Translations under genes and position numbers: made by a program | In this document: positions 1-4,506 of the stretch, one piece after another | Layout: each line of letters opens with the position of its first letter | Position numbering within the stretch: position 1 is the stretch's first letter | NCBI GenBank assembly: GCA_051001995.1 | Contig: JBPCMT010000122.1 | Span: forward strand, 1-5,416 | Source of the DNA: CAWEHQ01 sp051001995 | GTDB lineage: Bacteria; Actinomycetota; Thermoleophilia; Solirubrobacterales; Thermoleophilaceae | Length of the DNA: 5,416 nt | Direction of reading: 5' to 3' | The notes under the pieces: generated by a model | Seen by the model: the letters and a program-made list of their open reading frames with translations, nothing else | Told to the model about the DNA's origin: nothing | The model's database searches: none

Positions 1-69
1 GAGCGTGATCGGAGGCCACGCGCCGTGATGCGCGCGGGAGTCACCGACTACCGGCGCTCCCACCCGTGA
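1..69 (+). CDS. C-terminal end of an unidentified upstream gene (partial)
   Basis: Frame 1 is open from the first base and ends at a TGA at 67-69, giving 22 codons of an arginine-rich tail (ending ...GVTDYRRSHP). The stop overlaps the GTG start of the downstream ychF gene as GTGA at 66-69, the typical arrangement of translationally coupled genes in one operon. The same GTGA junction appears twice more in this window, which supports reading this as a real gene end. Too little protein is present to name a family or function. The weak point is that 22 open codons could occur by chance in such GC-rich DNA. Confidence 0.55.
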   Translation, partial: ERDRRPRAVMRAGVTDYRRSHP

Positions 70-1151
70 GGGTCGGGATCGTCGGGCTGCCGAACGCCGG
101 CAAGACCACGCTCTTCAACGCGCTCACCCGCGCGGGCGCGCAGGCCGCGAGCTACCCGTTCACGACGGTCGAGCCGAACGTCGCGGTCGTCCCGGTGCGC
201 GACGAGCGCCTGGGTCGCGTCGCCGCCGCGGTCGGCGCGGCGCCCGTCGTGTACGAGACGCTCGTGGTCCACGACATCGCCGGTCTCGTCCGCGGTGCGC
301 ACGAGGGCGAGGGGCTGGGCAACCGCTTTCTTGCGAACATCCGCCAGACGGACGCGATCGTCCATGTGGTGCGGGCGCACGAGGATGCTGAGGTGCCGCA
401 TCCCGAGGGCTCGGTCGACCCGGTGCGCGACGCCGAGACGGTTGAGGCGGAGCTTTTGCTCGCCGACCTCGAGCAGGCCGAGCGCCGCCTCGAGCGGGTC
501 GCCCGTCAGGCGAAGTCCGGCGAGCGCGCCCCGGTCGCGGAGGAGTCGTGGCTGCGCGCCGTGGTCGAGGCGCTCGGCGCCGGCAGGCCGGTGCGCTCGG
601 TACCCACGCCCGCCGACGCTCCCGCAGCCCTTGCGGGCCTCCAGCCCCTGACCGCCAAGCCGGTGCTTTACGTGGCGAACGTCGCCGACGACGGGCCGGC
701 CGACCCGCCGACGGCGCTCGAGGGCCACGCCCACGGGGGTGACGCGCGCACGACGGCGCTCGCCGCGCGGATCGAGGCCGAGCTCGCGGAGCTCGACGCG
801 GCCGAGGCGGAGACGATGCGCGTCGAGCTCGGGGCCCCCGGCGCCGGGATCGACCGGCTCGTGCGCGAGGCGTTCGCGCTGCTGCGACTGCTGTCGTTCT
901 TCACCGCGGATCGCGGAACCGAGGCGCGGGCGCACGCCGTCGAGCGCGGGACGACCGCTTGGGAGGCGGCCGGACAGGTGCACACCGACATGCAGCGCGG
1001 GTTCGTCCGCGCCGAGGTGGCGCCCTGGGAGGAGCTCGCCGACGCTGGCGGCTACGGCGGAGCGCGCGACCGCGGCACGCTGCGGCTCGAGGGCCGCGAC
1101 TACGAGGTGGCCGACGGCGACGTCCTGCGGATCCGCTTCACGGAGGGGTGA
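66..1151 (+). CDS. ychF: YchF/OLA1-family translation-associated ATPase
   Basis: Complete 361-aa protein, close to the family's usual length of about 363. The G domain opens with the P-loop GLPNAGKTT (residues 7-15), followed by the switch II region DIAGLVRGAHEGEGLGNRF (70-88) and the typical NIRQTDAIVHVVR. His112 sits where E. coli YchF has its catalytic His114. A helical insertion spans about 125-165. The nucleotide-specificity motif, NxxE in this ATP-preferring family, reads NVAD here (205-208). The C-terminal TGS domain (about 278-361) carries FFTADRGTEARAHAVERGT, AAGQVHTDMQRGFVRAEV and LEGRDYEVADGDVLRIRF. Family knowledge: cytosolic, ribosome-associated, linked to oxidative stress and start-site handling in translation. 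GTG at 66 is chosen because it places the P-loop correctly and overlaps the upstream stop; there is no close Shine-Dalgarno, so initiation is probably coupled. Confidence 0.96.
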   Translation: MRVGIVGLPNAGKTTLFNALTRAGAQAASYPFTTVEPNVAVVPVRDERLGRVAAAVGAAPVVYETLVVHDIAGLVRGAHEGEGLGNRFLANIRQTDAIVHVVRAHEDAEVPHPEGSVDPVRDAETVEAELLLADLEQAERRLERVARQAKSGERAPVAEESWLRAVVEALGAGRPVRSVPTPADAPAALAGLQPLTAKPVLYVANVADDGPADPPTALEGHAHGGDARTTALAARIEAELAELDAAEAETMRVELGAPGAGIDRLVREAFALLRLLSFFTADRGTEARAHAVERGTTAWEAAGQVHTDMQRGFVRAEVAPWEELADAGGYGGARDRGTLRLEGRDYEVADGDVLRIRFTEG

Positions 1152-1188
1152 GCTGCGAAAGGGATGGCACTCAGCCTCACTTCGCGGC
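1152..1188 (+). terminator. Hairpin right after the ychF stop, possible terminator
   Basis: GCTGCGAA at 1152-1159 can pair with TTCGCGGC at 1181-1188: eight pairs including one G-U, with a 21-nt loop. It starts on the base after the ychF stop codon. There is no U-tract after it, so classic intrinsic termination is not shown. It could instead be an mRNA 3'-end stabiliser, or chance pairing in GC-rich DNA. Confidence 0.3.
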
Positions 1189-1198
1189 GATCCAGCCC

Positions 1199-1251
1199 CG
1201 GACGTGGTCACCGAAAAGGTCGTATGTGGTGATCTTCGGTCACCACGTCCG
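1199..1251. repeat. Long near-perfect inverted repeat with alternative pairings
   Basis: The left arm 1199-1215 (CGGACGTGGTCACCGAA) matches the right arm 1235-1251 at 16 of 17 positions; the only mismatch is C1209 opposite C1241. The loop is 19 nt (1216-1234). The loop can also pair with either arm. Positions 1224-1234 pair with 1238-1248 (11 pairs, two G-U, triloop TTC), and 1206-1212 pair with 1228-1234 (7 pairs, one G-U). The three folds exclude one another. It lies 48 nt after the ychF stop. It may be a terminator without U-tract, a switching RNA leader, or a DNA operator dyad; no named RNA family was recognised. Confidence 0.6.
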
Positions 1252-1338
1252 TCGCGCTAACGCGCACCGCCTCGCCCGCGGACACGTTCGTTACGAACTG
1301 CACGGCAAAACGGTCACAGGAGGGGTCACGAGCTCGCG

Positions 1339-1360
1339 GGGTGCGGCACCAGCCGCGCCC
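1339..1360 (+). other. Stable 9-bp hairpin, tetraloop ACCA
   Basis: GGGTGCGGC (1339-1347) pairs with GCCGCGCCC (1352-1360) around the loop ACCA; eight pairs are Watson-Crick and one is U-G (1342-1357). It is one of the strongest local stems in the gap. No U-tract follows, so it is recorded as a structural element only. Confidence 0.4.
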
Positions 1361-1486
1361 GAGTGCTCTGCGGCCGGTTCAGCACCCGTTAGTGCCGGCG
1401 TGCCGGAAAGCGCTAACTGATCGGGTAGGAACTGACCGACCGGGGCTTCCGCCCCCACCCCCCAAACGTAGGGTTGGGCGGCCCCC

Positions 1487-1502
1487 GCCGTGTTTCCACG
1501 GC
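1487..1502 (+). other. Perfect 6-bp hairpin in the leader of the zinc-ribbon gene
   Basis: GCCGTG (1487-1492) pairs exactly with CACGGC (1497-1502) around TTTC. It lies 23 nt before the chosen ATG at 1526 and contains an in-frame alternative GTG (1490). It overlaps a competing stem, GGCGG-CCC-CCGCC (1477-1489). It could influence translation of the zinc-ribbon gene, but this rests on pairing alone. Confidence 0.35.
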
Positions 1503-1525
1503 CGTGCCGCGACGATGCTCTTCCC

Positions 1526-1816
1526 ATGGTCGAGTTCGACGAGCCGCGCCGCGCCGAGACCGCCGCCTTCCGTGGCGACGATCCGAGCTGCCTCGTCGCG
1601 GCGGGCCTTGCCTGCCGCGTGTGCCTCGCCGGGGACGTGGCGTGGGCGCTCGAGCTCGAGCCCTGGGACAACCGGGCGCGCACACGTTGTCGCAAGTGCG
1701 GTCACGAGCGGACGGTGTCGCTGACGCCCGAGCAGGGGCTGCGGCTCTATCTCGAGTGCGATGACCCTCAGCACGCCGCGCCGGCGCCGCTGTTCGGGCT
1801 CGCGCTGGTCGTTTAG
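1526..1816 (+). CDS. Small zinc-ribbon protein, function unknown
   Basis: A 96-aa protein that I do not recognise as a named family. It carries two CxxC knuckles, C30-x2-C33 and C55-x2-C58, 21 residues apart, the usual four-cysteine layout of a zinc ribbon; the second knuckle reads CRKCGHE. Extra cysteines lie at 22 and 78. There is no signal peptide or membrane segment. The N-terminus is acidic, and residues 61-78 (RTVSLTPEQGLRLYLEC) look like a small strand-helix unit. Codon use has the strong G/C third-position bias of the neighbouring genes, so it is probably a real gene. ATG 1526 is preferred; the in-frame GTG 1490 would add 12 residues but lies inside a hairpin. Neither start has a clear Shine-Dalgarno. 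It is a single-gene unit convergent with the ABC operon. Nucleic-acid or protein binding is plausible for zinc ribbons but is inference only. Confidence 0.75.
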   Translation: MVEFDEPRRAETAAFRGDDPSCLVAAGLACRVCLAGDVAWALELEPWDNRARTRCRKCGHERTVSLTPEQGLRLYLECDDPQHAAPAPLFGLALVV

Positions 1817-1817
1817 G

Positions 1818-1841
1818 GCAGGAGCGGCGCCACCGTCCTGC
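1818..1841 (+). terminator. Terminator-like hairpin after the zinc-ribbon gene
   Basis: GCAGGA (1818-1823) pairs with TCCTGC (1836-1841), and CGG (1825-1827) pairs with CCG (1833-1835). This gives nine pairs with a single bulged G1824 and a 5-nt loop. It begins two bases after the TAG stop of the zinc-ribbon gene. Only CTT follows, so the U-tract is minimal, as is common in high-GC actinobacteria. Confidence 0.55.
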
Positions 1842-1844
1842 TTA

Positions 1845-1883
1845 GGGGTCGTATACGGACCCCAGAGCGGCACAGCACGTGCC
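1845..1883 (-). terminator. Two terminator-like hairpins after the ABC operon
   Basis: Reading away from the permease stop, the first stem is GGCAC-GTGCC (1869-1883, five pairs, 5-nt loop), starting 9 nt after the stop. The second is GGGGTC-GACCCC (1845-1863, six pairs, 7-nt loop). Neither has a U-tract. With the hairpin at 1818-1841 they fill the short gap between convergent genes, which suggests bidirectional termination. Confidence 0.45.
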
Positions 1884-1892
1884 CGCCGGCGT

Positions 1893-2666
1893 TCAGTCAC
1901 CCGCGTGGCGAAGCCCGCGCAGGGCGAACGCGACCATCAGAGCGAGCAGGACGACGAGCACCGCGAGCGCCGGCCAGGTCTCGGACCACGTCACCTCGCC
2001 GACGAAGCCCTGGCGGACCCCCTCGACGACGCGGGTGACCGGGTTGTAGCGAGCGACCGTGGCGAGCCAGCCGGTGAGGACCTCCTGCGGCGCGTAGGAG
2101 GTCGTGAACAGCACCGCCACGAACATGCTCGCCTGCATCAGCGGGGCGGCGGCCTGCGTCTTGAAACGCAGCGCCAGCCCAACCGTCCAGGACGCCGCGA
2201 CCGACGCGAACGCGAAGCCGAGGCCGACCGCCACCAGGAGGCCGTCGATGCCGGGCCAGTTGGCGCCCAACGCCAGCCCGAGCACGAGCACGCCGGTGAT
2301 CGGCAGGAGCGAGCGCAGGCTCGCCGACAGCACGATTCCCGCCAGCAGGGCCGGGCGCGGCACCGGCGCCGCCAGCAGTCGGTCGAACCACCCGATCTCG
2401 ATGTCGCGCGCGAGGTTGACGCCGGTGGCGGCGCCGGCGAACGTCGCGCCCTGGACCAGACTGACCGGGAGGATGAACGACAGGAAGCTGTCGGTATCGA
2501 AGCCCTGGAGCTCCGTCAGCTCGCCGAAGACGCCGGTCAGGCCGAGCATGAACAGCGATGGCGCGAGGACCCCCGGGATCGCCGCGCCGGGGACCCTCAG
2601 CAGCTCGTTGAGTGCACGCCGCATCAGCGCGCCGACGGCGTCGAGGTGGCCCGCGGCGCCGGTCAC
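1893..2666 (-). CDS. ABC-2 type exporter permease, second subunit (DrrC/DrrB-like)
   Basis: A 257-aa integral membrane protein with about six hydrophobic segments (roughly 30-48, 60-85, 106-134, 138-166, 176-196, 229-250). It has the ABC-2 cytoplasmic loop DIEIGWFDRLLAAPVPR (88-104) and RYNPVTRVVEGVRQGF (206-221), both typical of DrrB/DrrC-like drug exporter permeases. It should pair with the other permease and the ATPase of this operon to move a hydrophobic or amphipathic substrate outward; the substrate is unknown. GTG at 2666 is chosen because it overlaps the stop of the preceding permease as GTGA and has GAGGG four bases upstream. An ATG 14 codons later (2624) is an alternative. The same frame stays open upstream to 3734, but that part is only a shadow of the two preceding genes. 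Confidence 0.9.
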   Translation of the reverse strand: MTGAAGHLDAVGALMRRALNELLRVPGAAIPGVLAPSLFMLGLTGVFGELTELQGFDTDSFLSFILPVSLVQGATFAGAATGVNLARDIEIGWFDRLLAAPVPRPALLAGIVLSASLRSLLPITGVLVLGLALGANWPGIDGLLVAVGLGFAFASVAASWTVGLALRFKTQAAAPLMQASMFVAVLFTTSYAPQEVLTGWLATVARYNPVTRVVEGVRQGFVGEVTWSETWPALAVLVVLLALMVAFALRGLRHAGD

Positions 2667-3454
2667 GCGGCCCTCAGCCGGGCGCGCATCGCCAGCGCGG
2701 TGAGCGTCACGCCGACAATCCCGACGATCGCGACCCCGCCGAGCCCGTGGAGGATCGCCTCTCCCGAGACGCCGTAGAGCACCGGCTCGCGCAGCCCTTC
2801 GACGATGAAGCTGAGCGGGTTGTAGGCGGCCGCCGTCGCGGCGGGCTCCTGCATCAGCTCCTGCGGGAAGAAGGCGGAGGAGAGGAACAGGATCACGAAC
2901 GCGAGCGGGAACGTCCCCTGCACGACGCTCGCCTGGCCGCTTCGCACCGCGAGCGCGGCGCCGAGCCCCCCGAACGCCGCCGCCGCGAGCGCGCTCAGCG
3001 CGATCACCACCAGGGCGCCCGCCGGCCCGCCGACGATCTCGGCGCCGAAGATCAGACCGATCGCCAGGAACCACACGGCCGCAACGACGCCCATGATGGC
3101 CGTCCCCGCAAGCCGCCCGACGATCATCACCCAGCGCGGAATCGGCGCCGCCAGCAGCCGGTCGTTGAAGCCGAGCTCGAAGTCGAGCGCCAGCGCGACG
3201 CCGCCGCTGACCGCGGCGAGCATCGTCGCCTGGAGCGTGGAGGCGGCGAGCTGGAAGTCGAGGAAGCCGCCGACCTCGGGGAACGCGGGCAGGTCGACGG
3301 CGCGACCGGCCCCGCCGGTGTTGATCGCCAGCAGCAGCGTCGGAAACAGCAGGATCGGCGCGAGGAACTGCGGGCGGCGAAAGGTCTGGACGATCGAGCG
3401 CCGCGCGAGCGCTCCGACGACGGGGAGGTTCTGACCGGCGCTCGCGCGCCTCAC
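2663..3454 (-). CDS. ABC-2 type exporter permease, first subunit (DrrB-like)
   Basis: A 263-aa membrane protein with six likely transmembrane segments (about 29-47, 67-90, 110-138, 144-170, 179-197, 233-257). The loop between segments 2 and 3 reads DFELGFNDRLLAAPIPRW (91-108), and YNPLSFIVEGLR (211-222) precedes the last segment; both are hallmarks of ABC-2 permeases of the DrrB family. It shares these motifs with the following permease, so the pair probably arose by duplication and forms a heterodimeric channel. The GTG start at 3454 overlaps the TGA of the ATPase gene as GTGA. No Shine-Dalgarno lies at normal distance (a GGAGG is 22 nt away), so translation probably depends on coupling to the ATPase gene. 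Confidence 0.92.
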   Translation of the reverse strand: MRRASAGQNLPVVGALARRSIVQTFRRPQFLAPILLFPTLLLAINTGGAGRAVDLPAFPEVGGFLDFQLAASTLQATMLAAVSGGVALALDFELGFNDRLLAAPIPRWVMIVGRLAGTAIMGVVAAVWFLAIGLIFGAEIVGGPAGALVVIALSALAAAAFGGLGAALAVRSGQASVVQGTFPLAFVILFLSSAFFPQELMQEPAATAAAYNPLSFIVEGLREPVLYGVSGEAILHGLGGVAIVGIVGVTLTALAMRARLRAA

Positions 3455-4446
3455 GAGCGCGCGTCCGCGCCGGCCGCCTCCGGCTCCGGGTCGGCGCTGT
3501 CGTCCTCGCCCTCGTCGGCGCCCTCGAGGTGGCGCCCGGTCTCGGCGAGGAAGACATCGTCGAGGGTCGGCTGGACGAGCTCGAGCGACTCGACCGTGAG
3601 GCCGGCGTCGTCGAGCGCGAGCACGACCGTGGCGATCTCCGCCGCTCCGCGCGCCAGCCCCACCTGGACGACCCCGTCGCGCGGCGGCTGGACCTCCCCG
3701 AAGCGCGCGAGCACCGGCTCGGCCCGCTCGGCACCGCCGTCGGCGAGCGAGAGCTCGAGGTGGGGGCTCCCGACCTGCGCCTTCAGCGCGCCCGGCGTTC
3801 CCTCCACCCGCATCAGGCCCTCGTCGATGATTCCCACGCGGTCGGCCAGCTGGTCGGCCTCCTCCAGGTACTGGGTCGTCAGAAAGACCGTCGTGCCGCC
3901 GGCGTTGAGGTTGCGCACCTCGTCCCAGATCGCCTGGCGGCTCGCGGGGTCGAGGCCGGTCGTGGGCTCGTCGAGGAACAGGACGCGCGGCTCGTGGACG
4001 AGCGCTGCCGCCAGGTCGAGGCGGCGGCGCATCCCGCCGGAGTAGGTGCCGATTCGGCGGCTCGACGCGTCGCTCAGGCCGACCCGCTCGAGCAGCGCGG
4101 CGGCCTTCCAGCGTCCCTCGGCGCGAGCGATGCCGTGGAGGGTCGCCTGGAGCCGCACCAGCTCGGCCCCGGTCATGAGCGGGTCCAGCGCGGCCTCCTG
4201 GAGCGCCACGCCGATCTGGCGGCGGACAGCCCCCGGGTCGCCGACGACGTCGTGGCCGGCCACGCGGGCGGTGCCAGCCGTGGGGCGCAGCAGCGTGGTG
4301 AGCATCCGCACGGTGGTGGTCTTGCCCGCCCCGTTGGGCCCGAGGAACGCGTAGATCTCCCCCTCGGCCACGGCCATGTCGATCCCGGCCACGGCGCGCA
4401 GCTCATCGAAGCTTCGCTCGAGCGCGTTCGTCTCAATCGCCGCCAT
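3451..4446 (-). CDS. DrrA-like ABC exporter ATP-binding protein
   Basis: A 331-aa nucleotide-binding subunit. Visible motifs in order: Walker A GPNGAGKTT (36-44), Q-loop Gln83 in ALQEAALDPLMTG, signature YSGGMRRR (135-142), Walker B VLFLDEP (155-161), D-loop GLDP (164-167) and TTQYLEEADQLADR (190-203). In the last motif Gln192 replaces the usual switch histidine, as is common in DrrA-type ATPases. A C-terminal accessory domain (about 229-303) ends in PTLDDVFLAETGRHLEG, also typical of the DrrA group. The final 23 residues (309-331) form an acidic, probably disordered tail. It should dimerise on the cytoplasmic face and power the two downstream permeases. ATG 4446 is the start that fits the family N-terminus. 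There is no good Shine-Dalgarno, and a -10-like box sits 7 nt upstream, so the mRNA may be leaderless. The substrate cannot be inferred. Confidence 0.95.
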   Translation of the reverse strand: MAAIETNALERSFDELRAVAGIDMAVAEGEIYAFLGPNGAGKTTTVRMLTTLLRPTAGTARVAGHDVVGDPGAVRRQIGVALQEAALDPLMTGAELVRLQATLHGIARAEGRWKAAALLERVGLSDASSRRIGTYSGGMRRRLDLAAALVHEPRVLFLDEPTTGLDPASRQAIWDEVRNLNAGGTTVFLTTQYLEEADQLADRVGIIDEGLMRVEGTPGALKAQVGSPHLELSLADGGAERAEPVLARFGEVQPPRDGVVQVGLARGAAEIATVVLALDDAGLTVESLELVQPTLDDVFLAETGRHLEGADEGEDDSADPEPEAAGADARS

Positions 4447-4447
4447 C

Positions 4448-4469
4448 GAGTTGACTCTAGTGAGCTAGA
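4448..4469. promoter_or_regulatory. Paired small inverted repeats, candidate operator
   Basis: GAGT-TG-ACTC (4448-4457) is immediately followed, with a 2-bp overlap, by TCTAG-TGAG-CTAGA (4456-4469). Both are exact dyads and they cover the candidate -10 boxes of both divergent genes. CTAG, rare in GC-rich genomes, occurs twice within 12 bp. A repressor binding here could control both transcription units; no regulator gene is in the window. Confidence 0.4.
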
Positions 4470-4471
4470 TT
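4466..4471 (+). promoter_or_regulatory. Candidate -10 box for the AlsS-like gene
   Basis: TAGATT at 4466-4471 fits the TANNNT -10 pattern and would start transcription near 4478, leaving a leader of about 29 nt that includes the strong ribosome site. No convincing -35 lies 16-18 nt upstream, so the promoter would be weak or need an activator. TTGACT at 4451-4456 looks like a -35 but is only 9 nt from this box. Confidence 0.3.
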
Positions 4472-4493
4472 CCGCCACCCCAAGCACGCGACC

Positions 4494-4504
4494 GGAGGGA
4501 GGGG
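4494..4504 (+). promoter_or_regulatory. Strong Shine-Dalgarno deciding the GTG start at 4507
   Basis: GGAGGGAGGGG lies just before GTG 4507. The GGAGGG part (4494-4499) has a 7-nt spacer, which is optimal. This is the best ribosome-binding site in the window and fixes the start of the AlsS-like gene. Confidence 0.85.
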
Positions 4505-4506
4505 AC

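Larger units (their letters stand above)
1152..1525. other. 374-bp intergenic region, structured, no convincing gene
   Basis: This gap separates ychF from the zinc-ribbon gene. It contains the ychF-proximal hairpin, the 1199-1251 inverted repeat, and five GGTCAC-like boxes (1206, 1228 in reverse orientation as GGTGATC, 1239, 1312, 1324). It also has the small palindrome GTTCG-TTA-CGAAC (1286-1298), a 9-pair hairpin at 1339-1360, the repeated octamer GCGCTAAC (1254-1261 and 1410-1417), the palindrome CCGGC-GT-GCCGG (1395-1406) and C-runs at 1452-1463. Open frames crossing it have weaker codon bias than the neighbouring genes, apart from a doubtful 64-codon frame discussed in the findings. A weak TANNNT box (TAGGGT, 1469-1474) could serve the downstream gene, but no good -35 accompanies it. 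Confidence 0.6.
4447..4483 (-). promoter_or_regulatory. Candidate leaderless promoter of the ABC operon
   Basis: On the minus strand, TTGGGG (4483-4478) is followed after 18 nt by TAGAGT (4459-4454), which fits the actinobacterial TANNNT -10. Seven nt then lead directly to the ATG at 4446. This geometry would place the transcript start at the A of the start codon. There is no upstream purine-rich ribosome site beyond a weak AGAG. The -35 match is modest. Confidence 0.45.

Noticed and set aside
48..1211. Long antisense open frame across ychF (387 codons)
   Set aside because: High-GC coding DNA often leaves the antisense frame open. The product is Arg/Gly/Val-rich with no recognisable domain, while the + strand encodes a clear YchF.
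1281..1380. tRNA-like T-loop sequences (GTTCG, GGTTCAG)
   Set aside because: No acceptor stem, anticodon arm or full T-loop consensus can be built around them on either strand.
1428..1433. GGAACT as an ECF sigma -35 box
   Set aside because: No matching -10 (GTT or CGT type) occurs 15-19 nt downstream.
1421..1502. 6C RNA or c-di-AMP (ydaO-type) riboswitch
   Set aside because: C-runs and a GCTAAC...GTAGG stretch recall these actinobacterial RNAs. However, the six-C run is not in a hairpin loop, and the other conserved ydaO segments are not visible. A covariance search would settle it.
1341..1724. Alternative + strand frame starting in the gap and overlapping the zinc-ribbon gene
   Set aside because: It is Pro/Arg/Ser-rich with poor codon bias and overlaps most of a better supported gene in another frame.
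1893..3734. Single 613-codon frame on the minus strand, suggesting a fusion
   Set aside because: Only the last 257 codons look like a protein (the second permease). The upstream part is an arginine-rich shadow of the first permease and the ATPase, which are coded in other frames.
1761..4045. Long + strand open frames across the ABC operon
   Set aside because: They are antisense to three well-supported genes and give low-complexity Arg/Glu/Ser-rich products.
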